Made by a program: the position numbers and the translations under genes. Below, piece by piece: positions 6,588 through 14,607 of a stretch of 18,313 bases of DNA. The stretch is from DATFXM01 sp035315885 (GTDB taxonomy: Bacteria > Acidobacteriota > Blastocatellia > UBA7656). Under the pieces are notes generated by a model, which ran no database searches, was not told where the DNA came from, and saw only the letters and a program-made list of their open reading frames with translations. The stretch covers positions 1 through 18,313 of the forward strand of contig DATFXM010000011.1 in NCBI GenBank assembly GCA_035315885.1, written 5' to 3'. Positions within the stretch are counted from its first letter, which is position 1. Every line of letters begins with the position of its first letter.

Positions 6588-9332
6588 CTATGCCGAGAGA
6601 CGACCGAGTTCGCCGGCCCAGGCCTGCACGAGCACGATCTGCGACGACCTTTCTGATTGGACGTCGTCATCCCTGACCATCAAAAACCTCTGTCCGTCTG
6701 CGGAAACATCGTAGTTGGAGGAAGTCAGGCCCGGCGCTCCGCACGAGCTGCTCATTCCATGGGAATAGGATCCTTTCCATAGTTCTTGTGGACGCCCTGC
6801 GGAAAACGTCGGCTCGGTAACCACCGCCACCGTCATCATGCTTTCCCCGTTGCGATAGAACAGCTCGCCGCCGGTTCGCTTCCAAACCGGGTCCGTTCCA
6901 CCATCGATCGAGACCTGGGTTTTGGGTCCGGGTCCGGGAAAAGCCTGGACGTACACTTGAGGCTTTCCGGACTCATTGGAACAATAAGACAACCACCTGC
7001 CATCTGGTGAGAACTTGGCCGATCCTTGTGCATACTTCGTAGTGTCGAGGGGCTGTGCTTGCCCATCGCCCTTCAACGACACCACGGCGATCTTGCCAGG
7101 CGCACCCGGGGCGCTAATCGTGTAGACGATCGCCCGCCCATCGGGGGAATACGATTCGGCATTTTGCGAGGGCCCCTCCGCCTGTATGCGTTCGGCGGGG
7201 CGGCTGCGATCTGCCGGCACTTGCCAGAGTTGGAAGTGACCCATTGGCCCCGAGCGGTAACCTATCCACTGGCCGTCCGGGGACCAGATCGGCCAGTGGC
7301 TCACCCCATCAGTTGTGATGTTAGACAGCACCCCACTCCTAAAATCGTAGAGATAGACGTCGTGGCTCGAACCTTCGATCTCGATTGCGAGGCGCCCCGC
7401 ATCCGGTGATAGACGCGGGTGGAGATATGAACGTGCAGGTAGCGGCACCTGCTCCGACTGACCTTTGCGATCGACCCAGAACAGCGTCCGCGCACCGCCT
7501 ACAGCCTTGCCTGGAATGTAGGCCAGATCACCAGTTGCTGAGAGATCGAAGTTAGCGACGCCGGTGTTGCGGCTCATCAACACGCCTTCGAGCACAGGGT
7601 ACGGTTGCCCGATGACCGCAAGCCCATCGGCATCGAAGCGGATCGCGAACAGGTTGCCATTGCGCGCGTAGACTAGATGACCGGATCGCGAATATGATGG
7701 GCAAAAGCCGCCCTCTACGAGGACTTTCCTCATCCCACTCCGAGGCGAAGAGACCGCGATATGCGCATCGTCGAATGACTCGCTGTCATTGGTTGCTATC
7801 GTGAGCAGCACTCCCTTCCCGCCGGGGAGCGCGTGCGGGAATCTATGCGAACGCTCGCCCTTATCGAACTCTACCGGGACGGCCTCTACGGGCTCCCCTC
7901 CTCCCGCTGGCACACGTAGAAGCCCACCGGGAGCTGTCGCCACGAAGTAGATCGCGTCGTCATCAGCCCACGTGCCCCCCTGAAAAGACCCCGCGCTGCA
8001 GATATTCACAGGGGCACCGCCGCTGAGCGCGACTTTTCGCAATCCTTGTGAGCCTTCGAACAGCGGCGCGAACGCAAGCCATTTACCGTCGGGCGAGAAG
8101 AACGGCCCACCGCCACGAGCACCTTCGAAAGCCAGCTTGAAGTCCAATTCTCGTAGCGAGCGGATCAGAAGATTGCCCTGGTTCCCCTGCGGGACTATGT
8201 TGCAGGCCAGATAGGTACCGTCCGGCGATATGGCAACGCGCTTGTTGAAACTGGCGGTAAAGATATCCCCGTTTGTCATGACCATCGAGAACCGCGACAG
8301 ACTGCGCGGCGTTCCATCGCGATAGTATCGGCTCACGGCGATGCCGGTGGCGCCACCTGCCGCTGCACCCAGCAGAGCGCCAATGGCAGTACGTCGGGTC
8401 ATCATCGCCGGTTTGTGCGATGTACGATCCTCGGAAAGTTGCGCGGTCATCGACTGTTCAAGTTCGAACTGCGCATCCCCGATATCGCGGAGTCTCCGTT
8501 TGTGATCCTTGTTCAGGCAGCGACGCAGCAGATTTCCGACATTGGACGGTGTGGCCCGAGGCAGACGATCCCAAGCCGGCTCGCGTTCCAGTATGGCCGC
8601 AAGCGTATCCGATAGCGTCTCGCCGGAAAACGCCCGCTGCCCGCTCAACAACTCATACAGCACACAGCCGAAGGCCCAAATATCGGTGCGTTTATCGATG
8701 GCCCGGCCGCGTGCCTGCTCAGGTGACATATAAGGGACTGTCCCGACGATCAACCCAGGCTCTGTCAGCAGGCTTTGAGTTTCTGCTTCGCTTTCCATCA
8801 TCGATTTGTCCGGAATCATTCTCGCCAACCCAAAGTCCAGCACCTTCACAACCTCTGACGGTGTGATCTTGATGTTGGCGGGCTTCAGGTCGCGGTGGAT
8901 GATTCCCTTCTCGTGCGCCGCCTCAAGGGCCGCAGCGATTTGTGTGGAGATTGACAGCGCCTCCCTCAGTGACACAGGGCCTCGCCTCACACGTTCGGCC
9001 AGGGTTTCACCTTCGACTAATTCGAGCACGATTGCTCGAATGCCCTCGACGTCTTCAATGCCGTGGATCGTCGCGATGTTGGGGTGATTGAGCGTGGCCA
9101 GCACTCGTGCCTCGCGGTCCAGTCTTGCCAGCTGCTCGGGATCCGTTGGAAATATGCCCGATAGGACCTTGATAGCTATGTCACGGCCAAGTCTTGTATC
9201 GCGAGCACGAAAGACCTGGCCCATACCGCCTGTGCCTAAGTGCGAGACGATCTCATAAGCGCCGAGCCGATTTCCCGGAGAAAGGGTTGCTTTCTGGTTT
9301 CCTTGCTCTTTCAGTGGGTGTGGGTTTTCCAT
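6588..9332 (-). CDS. Membrane Ser/Thr protein kinase with C-terminal PD40/TolB-like beta-propeller
   Basis: ATG 9332-9330 follows AAAGGAGG at ideal spacing. The 914-residue product has a complete Hanks-type kinase domain (about 26-292): glycine loop GTGGMGQV 33-40, ATP lysine 55 in AIKVL, helix-C Glu74, HRDLKPAN 146-153 with catalytic Asp148, DFG 167-169, GTVPYMSPEQARG 197-209, and Asp217 in TDIWAFG. A basic patch RR followed by AIGALLGAAAGGATGIAV (about 315-334) is a single membrane helix, placing the kinase in the cytoplasm and the rest outside. From about 345 to the end come PD40 repeats (SPDGTYLA, SPDGKWLAF, SPDAGRLA, SPDGQWIGY, SPDGRWLSY), a probable ligand-sensing propeller. This is the PknB-like architecture abundant in Acidobacteriota. 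Flanked by long gaps, so monocistronic. The ligand is unknown. Confidence 0.95.
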   Translation of the reverse strand: MENPHPLKEQGNQKATLSPGNRLGAYEIVSHLGTGGMGQVFRARDTRLGRDIAIKVLSGIFPTDPEQLARLDREARVLATLNHPNIATIHGIEDVEGIRAIVLELVEGETLAERVRRGPVSLREALSISTQIAAALEAAHEKGIIHRDLKPANIKITPSEVVKVLDFGLARMIPDKSMMESEAETQSLLTEPGLIVGTVPYMSPEQARGRAIDKRTDIWAFGCVLYELLSGQRAFSGETLSDTLAAILEREPAWDRLPRATPSNVGNLLRRCLNKDHKRRLRDIGDAQFELEQSMTAQLSEDRTSHKPAMMTRRTAIGALLGAAAGGATGIAVSRYYRDGTPRSLSRFSMVMTNGDIFTASFNKRVAISPDGTYLACNIVPQGNQGNLLIRSLRELDFKLAFEGARGGGPFFSPDGKWLAFAPLFEGSQGLRKVALSGGAPVNICSAGSFQGGTWADDDAIYFVATAPGGLLRVPAGGGEPVEAVPVEFDKGERSHRFPHALPGGKGVLLTIATNDSESFDDAHIAVSSPRSGMRKVLVEGGFCPSYSRSGHLVYARNGNLFAIRFDADGLAVIGQPYPVLEGVLMSRNTGVANFDLSATGDLAYIPGKAVGGARTLFWVDRKGQSEQVPLPARSYLHPRLSPDAGRLAIEIEGSSHDVYLYDFRSGVLSNITTDGVSHWPIWSPDGQWIGYRSGPMGHFQLWQVPADRSRPAERIQAEGPSQNAESYSPDGRAIVYTISAPGAPGKIAVVSLKGDGQAQPLDTTKYAQGSAKFSPDGRWLSYCSNESGKPQVYVQAFPGPGPKTQVSIDGGTDPVWKRTGGELFYRNGESMMTVAVVTEPTFSAGRPQELWKGSYSHGMSSSCGAPGLTSSNYDVSADGQRFLMVRDDDVQSERSSQIVLVQAWAGELGRLSA

Positions 9333-9887
9333 TATTGCCTCCTTTCATCGTCAGTAGATGAAGCCATCTGCCCCGAATCGAGGGAAGGGAGTATATCCAG
9401 TCGTTAATTTATCTACCCCTGAAGTTCTTGATTTGGGGTAATTTTCTCGCTGGGACCAAATCTAAGCATCACGAGGCATGCGGTAATGAGGCATGCGGTA
9501 ATAAGGAAGATTGCAGGTTACCGGAACGCTTTATAGCACGTTGCGCGACTCTAGTCCATTCCAAATGTTGTTGGGCGTGGACGTAAAAGAGTTCTGAATC
9601 TTCGTTTACGACCAGAAGCCTCGGCGACCTTCTTCACACAACCGATGGTTCCGGTCTCGCCAGTTTTGAAGACCGAGTTGGAGGGACATCATCGCGTTCC
9701 TCAGATCTGTCCGACAACCTGTCTCTTCCACTACCGAATCGAAGTCCTGGATTGGTCGCCACATCTGTCAAGAGCTTGATGAGCGCAGTATGGATTATGT
9801 TTCGAGCTGAAGAATTTGATCTCTTAGGGCTGGCTCTCCCTATGCCCGCGCAGCCTAAAGCCCTCAATGTTCCAGGAAGCTCTCGCG
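9333..9887. other. Intergenic stretch with one tandem repeat
   Basis: Between the kinase start and the 3' end of the propeller gene. It must carry the kinase promoter on the minus strand. Open frames at 9634-9867 (-) and from 9752 (+) lack ribosome binding sites and family resemblance. Apart from the 15-base tandem repeat nothing is recognised. Confidence 0.4.
9473..9502. repeat. Perfect tandem duplication of a 15-base unit
   Basis: GAGGCATGCGGTAAT occurs twice in direct succession (9473-9487 and 9488-9502), about 140 bases upstream of the kinase start. Each unit contains the palindrome GCATGC. It may be a replication-slippage product or a doubled protein-binding site. Confidence 0.6.
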
Positions 9888-10901
9888 CTACTTGCTTACA
9901 ACCAAAACCACAAAAGAGTCCGGCTTCACGCGTCGCTGCGGGCGCTTGGACGGATCACTCGCAGGTGTCTCGATGTACTCAGCTGCCGAGAGGAATATCT
10001 TCTTTGTCTTCGGATCAAAAGCCATCGTCTTCGCGCTCGGCTGGGTTTTGACGGAACCCGCATCTTCGTATTCGTTAGCGGATTTCTCGTGAAAGATGTT
10101 CAATACTCCCTCGCCGCAAGAAAAGAAAACAAGTTTGCTTTGCGGATCGAACCCTGCAAAGTCAACACCCCTGCCGATCGGAAAGTTGCCAATCACTTTG
10201 CCTGTTCCCGCTTCCATTACCACCATCTTTGGCTCGTTGCGGCAACCTATGAATAGCCGGTTCGTTTTGGGGTCGTATGCCAGCCCGGTCGGAGTCTTGG
10301 CTACGACGATAGGAAAGCGCTTCTTTACTTCGAGACCCTTGGGATCAAAGACCACGACTTCGTTTGTGTCTTCGCTGTTAACATAGATCAGCCCATCAGC
10401 GCCGATCACCGCTTGTTCGCCGTCCCCTCCCAGCTTAACTGTGCCAACAACTGTCCCCTCTTTCGCATCGATAACGCTGACATCATGAGATCCATGGTTA
10501 TTCGTGAAGACACGCTTGGTCCGCGCATCGTAGTAAATCCCATCCGGTCCCTTCCCGACGTCGATCTTTTTGATCACTTGCAGCGTGGCAGGATCGAACA
10601 TTGACACTTTACCCTCGGCGCCATTGCTGGTGAATCCATGTTTAAACTCCGCAGCAATGGCGATTCCGTGGACTCCTGGCGTATCGGGAATTGTTCCCAC
10701 TAATTTGCCACTATCAGCATCCACGACATCCACTTGCGTACCGTGTGAGATATAGAGTCGACGGGCCGCGTCGTCTATGACGATGTAATCAAAACCACCG
10801 TTACCCGGAACCGGATAACGGGTTTCGACCCTATAACTCGTGGCTTGCGGTGTGAGCGATGAGAAGCAAAACATCACCAATGCGCATTTAGTCAGAAACA
10901 T
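9888..10901 (-). CDS. Exported YncE-like beta-propeller protein
   Basis: ATG 10901-10899 was chosen over an ATG 14 codons upstream because AAAAGGA precedes it and a signal sequence starts there (MFLTKCALVMFCFSSLTPQA). The 337-residue product is a run of about six or seven propeller blades with the YncE/YVTN signature: RLYISHGTQVDVVDADSGKL, GIAIAAEFKHGFTSNG, VFTNNHGSHDVSVIDAKEG, LIYVNSEDTNEVVVFDPKG, RLFIGCRNEPKMVVM, VFFSCGEGVLNIF. Relatives are periplasmic and may bind DNA, metals or redox partners; none of these is shown here. A late segment with ASDPSKRPQRRVKPDS interrupts the last blade. It is divergent from the S9 peptidase gene across a 506-base gap. Confidence 0.85.
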   Translation of the reverse strand: MFLTKCALVMFCFSSLTPQATSYRVETRYPVPGNGGFDYIVIDDAARRLYISHGTQVDVVDADSGKLVGTIPDTPGVHGIAIAAEFKHGFTSNGAEGKVSMFDPATLQVIKKIDVGKGPDGIYYDARTKRVFTNNHGSHDVSVIDAKEGTVVGTVKLGGDGEQAVIGADGLIYVNSEDTNEVVVFDPKGLEVKKRFPIVVAKTPTGLAYDPKTNRLFIGCRNEPKMVVMEAGTGKVIGNFPIGRGVDFAGFDPQSKLVFFSCGEGVLNIFHEKSANEYEDAGSVKTQPSAKTMAFDPKTKKIFLSAAEYIETPASDPSKRPQRRVKPDSFVVLVVSK

Positions 10902-11407
10902 TTTGTTTTCCTTTTCGAGAAGGTTCACTTGGGGAGAGTTCATTAATCTGTACGGCGCTTAGATTGTAATTGTAATCCGATCCGGTCGACAGACGGAACC
11001 TGATTCGCTGCCACTGGTTTGAAAAGGGTGCCTGGCAACTGATACCTCCACTGTTCCTATATCACAGAACCGTTTTGAGCATCACATCGCGGCTTTGGGA
11101 GCACAGTGTACAATTCTACGTTTTCTAGCGCTGAATGCTTATCGGGCTGGCGCGTTCCATGCTAGACTGAACAACTCGCCGAGCGCTGCTGTTTCAGAAT
11201 CGGCTCACGCTCGCAATTGAGTCAAGCGAAAGCCAGTCCCGATCAACCCCTGCGCAACGAACCGGAGTCGCAAAGCAGGTCGAGTCACAACGGTCGGCGA
11301 ACTCGGATACCGAACAGGAAATGGTTCGCCTGCAGACATATAATCCCGGCGGCACTCGAAGTTAATCCATGACCGCAACCTGCAATCCGCTGAAGAAAGG
11401 AACCGCT
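10902..11407. other. Divergent intergenic region
   Basis: Separates two divergent exported-protein genes and must hold promoters for both. TACAAT at about 11110 resembles a -10 box for the plus gene, but no -35 box at 16-18 bases was found, so no promoter is assigned. No coding frame is convincing. Confidence 0.4.
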
Positions 11408-14392
11408 ATGAAAAGACTTCGTTCGATCACTTCTGTCCCGGCTTGCCTGCTCCTATTGTTGATGGCAGCCCCTCTCAACGTTCTTGGACAAACGCAGCAG
11501 CGTCCTATCGAACTGGCGGACATCATGGCGTGGAAAGGCATCAGCGCGACCGCACTATCGGAAAACGGTGAGTGGTTCGGTTATCGCGTGGGCCCGATCG
11601 AGGGGGACAGCGAGGTCGTCCTCCGCCAGACCAAAGGCGACAAGGAGTACAAGTTTTCGATCGGGGAAGTGCCCGCGCCTCCCGTCCTGTTTGGTCCGCC
11701 GGATCCCTCTACCTTGTCCGTCACGGGACCAGCGGTTGCTCTTTCCAACGACGGAAAATACGCGGCGTTCACAGTTTATCCTTCTCGTAGTGAGGCGGCA
11801 CGGCTCAAGAAGCAACGTAAACCGATTCAGAACCGGGTCGGCATCGTGAATCTCGCGAGCGGAGAGAAGATCGAAGTTGCCAAGGTGCGACGATTCGCTT
11901 TCTCAGGGGAGGCTGGGGGTTGGATCGCGCTTCATAAGTACGGTCCAGAGGCTCCCAGCGCTGCTGCTCCGGGTGGGCCTCCAGTAAGCGCTGCCGTGGG
12001 TGCGCCTCCAGGAAGTGTGAGTCCGGGCGCAACCAGGGAAGAACGGCCGAAGGGCTCTGATCTGATCCTGCGGGAGTTGGCCAGTGCCCAAGAGATCAAT
12101 ATTGGAAACGTTGCGGACTTTGCTTTTGACAAGAAAGGCCGGTACCTGGCGTGGACGATCGATGCGCAAGACAAAGCCGGAAACGGCGTGGCGATTCGCG
12201 ACATGGAGAGCGGCGCTATACGCTCCCTTGATTCGGACGACAAGTCTGTCTATTCACGCCTGTCATGGACCGAGGAGGGGAACGGTCTGGCTGCTCTCAA
12301 GGGAATTGAGGATAAGGCGTACGAAGACAAGCTATACAGCGTGTTGGGCTTCAAGGAGTTTGGTCCGGCTGGCGCACAGAAGACCGTTTTCAATCCGGCC
12401 GCTACCGACGGCTTTCCTGCGGGCATGACTGTTAGTCCCAATCGCACTCCTTCATGGACGAAAGATCTGGGTGCCTTGCTGTTCGGCATCCATAAACCAA
12501 AGAAGAAGGAGAGGCCGGAAGGTGAAAGAGTCGACCTCCGGACAAGCGACGCTTCGTCAGACGAAAAGGTTGATCTGGTACTTTGGCACTGGAAAGACAA
12601 GCGGCTGCAATCGATGCAGCAGGTGCAGGAAAATCAGGACAAAAACTACAGCTACCTAGCAATCTATCGACCCGCGGAGAAGAAATTCATTCGCCTGGCC
12701 GACGATCTGGTGCGTCAGGTGACACCAGCAGCCGAGCAAAAATATGCCATTGGCCGAAGCGAAGATCCATACGAACTGATGAGCCACCTCGACGGTCGTT
12801 CCTTCGCCGACGTCTCGGTGATCAATCTGCAAACCGGTGAGCGGAAACTGGCACTCACTAAGTCGCGCTGGACCATGGGCTCATCGCCAACAGGCACTCA
12901 CTTTGTTTATTACGACGACGGGCAGTATTACGCTTACGACATGACTTCGGGAAAATCAGTGAACATAACGAAGTCTGTATCCACCTCTTTCATCGACGCG
13001 GAAAATGACGTTAATGTCGTCAAGCCCCCGACGCCTTTCGTCGGGTGGTCCAAAGACGGCAAATATGTTTTGCTTTCCGACAACTGGGACATCTGGCAAG
13101 TTCCTGTGAGCGGCGGAGCCGCTGTCAACCTGACCGTTAACGGGCGAAGCGACCAGATTCGCTATCGCCGGCCCGCCATACTCGATCCGGAGCAGCGCGG
13201 CTTCGATCTTTCAAAACCGCTTTACCTGGACGCCTACAGTGAATGGACGAAGAAAGATGGAATCGGGCTGATCGAGCCGGGCAAGCCCGGGGTGAAGCGG
13301 TTGATGTGGGAAGAGGCTTCCTACGGTGGAATGATCAAAGCGAAGAAGGCCGACGTTTATCTCTACACACGGCAGACCTATAAGGACCCACCCGACTACT
13401 ATGTGACCGACGCCACGCTGATGAACGGCAAACGTCTCACGAACCTTGCGGATGGCCAGGAGAAATTCCTTTGGTCAAGCGGCACAATCCTTGTCAACTA
13501 CACCAGCGAGAAGGGCGACAAGCTGCAAGGGGCGCTGCACCTGCCGGCCAACTACGAGAAGGGCAAAGCGTATCCCACGCTGGTTTACTTTTACGAGAAA
13601 ATGTCACAGACCGCTTACCAGTATGCGCGGCCCTCGGCGAACGGTTTCAACCCATCCGTTTACACCAGTAACGGATATGCTGTGTTTAACCCGGACATCA
13701 CCTACAAGCTCAATGATCCGGGAATGTCGGCAGTGTGGTGCATGGTACCTGCGGTGAAGGCAGCGATTGCTACCGGCGTGGTCGATCCAAAGCATATTGG
13801 CATTCACGGACATTCCTGGGGTGGTTATCAAACGGCTTTCATCATCACGCAGACCGATATGTTCGCGGCGGCAATCGCCGGCGCGCCGCTCACGGATATG
13901 ATCAGCATGTACGGACTGATCTACAAGAACAGCGGTGTGACTAACGGCCAGATCTTCGAGAGCAGCCAGGGCCGCTTTACCAGCGGACCATGGGAGAACT
14001 GGGAGGCGTACACCCGCAATTCTCCAGTGGCGTTCGCACGGAATGTGAAAACACCGCTCATCATCCTGCATAACGACAAGGATGGCGCGGTCGATTTCAC
14101 TCAGGGCGTGGAGTACTACAACACTTTACGGCGGCTGCAGAAACCGGTGGTGCTGCTGGAGTACATTGGCGAAAACCACGGGCTCGCAAAACGCGCCAAC
14201 CAGAAGGACTACACCGTGCGGATGAGGGAGTTCTTCGATCACTACCTGATGGGCAAACCCATGCCGAAATGGTACGAAGACGGCGTCCAACGTTTAGATA
14301 TGGACGATCACCTCAGAGCGCGACAGCAGCCAGTAAAATCATCGGCAGCACCGTCGGCGCAGAGCAGCGACGCGAAGGAACGACCGAAGTAA
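11408..14392 (+). CDS. Exported S9-family serine peptidase (prolyl oligopeptidase-like)
   Basis: ATG 11408 is preceded by AAAGGAA and opens a signal peptide (MKRLRSITSVPACLLLLLMA, cleavage probably near VLG/Q, residue 27), so this start is preferred to an ATG 13 codons upstream. The 994-residue product has an N-terminal propeller of roughly 650 residues and a C-terminal alpha/beta hydrolase. The nucleophile elbow is GHSWGG with Ser803; the other triad residues are probably Asp892 in HNDKDGAVDF and His924 in GENHGLAK. A Pro/Ala/Gly-rich insert at about 178-205 interrupts the propeller, and the C-terminus is a low-complexity Ser/Ala/Gln tail. Length and layout fit the large periplasmic S9 peptidases of Acidobacteriota and Bacteroidota that degrade peptides. 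No same-strand partner gene. Confidence 0.93.
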   Translation: MKRLRSITSVPACLLLLLMAAPLNVLGQTQQRPIELADIMAWKGISATALSENGEWFGYRVGPIEGDSEVVLRQTKGDKEYKFSIGEVPAPPVLFGPPDPSTLSVTGPAVALSNDGKYAAFTVYPSRSEAARLKKQRKPIQNRVGIVNLASGEKIEVAKVRRFAFSGEAGGWIALHKYGPEAPSAAAPGGPPVSAAVGAPPGSVSPGATREERPKGSDLILRELASAQEINIGNVADFAFDKKGRYLAWTIDAQDKAGNGVAIRDMESGAIRSLDSDDKSVYSRLSWTEEGNGLAALKGIEDKAYEDKLYSVLGFKEFGPAGAQKTVFNPAATDGFPAGMTVSPNRTPSWTKDLGALLFGIHKPKKKERPEGERVDLRTSDASSDEKVDLVLWHWKDKRLQSMQQVQENQDKNYSYLAIYRPAEKKFIRLADDLVRQVTPAAEQKYAIGRSEDPYELMSHLDGRSFADVSVINLQTGERKLALTKSRWTMGSSPTGTHFVYYDDGQYYAYDMTSGKSVNITKSVSTSFIDAENDVNVVKPPTPFVGWSKDGKYVLLSDNWDIWQVPVSGGAAVNLTVNGRSDQIRYRRPAILDPEQRGFDLSKPLYLDAYSEWTKKDGIGLIEPGKPGVKRLMWEEASYGGMIKAKKADVYLYTRQTYKDPPDYYVTDATLMNGKRLTNLADGQEKFLWSSGTILVNYTSEKGDKLQGALHLPANYEKGKAYPTLVYFYEKMSQTAYQYARPSANGFNPSVYTSNGYAVFNPDITYKLNDPGMSAVWCMVPAVKAAIATGVVDPKHIGIHGHSWGGYQTAFIITQTDMFAAAIAGAPLTDMISMYGLIYKNSGVTNGQIFESSQGRFTSGPWENWEAYTRNSPVAFARNVKTPLIILHNDKDGAVDFTQGVEYYNTLRRLQKPVVLLEYIGENHGLAKRANQKDYTVRMREFFDHYLMGKPMPKWYEDGVQRLDMDDHLRARQQPVKSSAAPSAQSSDAKERPK

Positions 14393-14428
14393 ACGGCCAA
14401 GCGATCGTTTCGGTCTCAGGAAGACCCA

Positions 14429-14578
14429 CTAGTCCTCTTGGGCGAGCGCCAGCGCCTGCTCCCGTGTCACGACCAGCGCATGCTTGTCCTTGGCGTGTTC
14501 CTGTGCGTTCTTGACGATTTCGTCCTCGGTGTTGCCTCTGATCGAGGTACCGCAATCGCAGTGGATAACCCATGCCAT
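14429..14578 (-). CDS. DUF1059 small protein (49 aa)
   Basis: ATG 14578-14576 is preceded by GAGGAGG at good spacing, making it preferable to an in-frame start 20 codons upstream inside the neighbouring gene. The product starts MAWVIHCDCGTSIRG and continues with DEIVKNAQEHAKDKHA, the DUF1059 pattern: a Cys-x-Cys near the start and a helix with a histidine-containing NAxEHxxxxH motif. The two Cys and following His residues could bind a metal; the biochemical role of the family is unknown. It starts 29 bases after the stop of the receiver-flavoprotein on the same strand, so the two are very likely one operon. Confidence 0.88.
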   Translation of the reverse strand: MAWVIHCDCGTSIRGNTEDEIVKNAQEHAKDKHALVVTREQALALAQED

Positions 14579-14607
14579 AACACTTCCTCCTCTACTAGCT
14601 GAACCGA

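Noticed and set aside
9634..9867. 77-codon minus-strand frame downstream of the YncE-like gene
   Set aside because: Arg/Ser-rich, no ribosome binding site, no motif; the plus strand here is equally open.
13604..14071. 155-codon minus-strand frame inside the S9 peptidase
   Set aside because: Antisense shadow over the conserved catalytic domain; no family resemblance.
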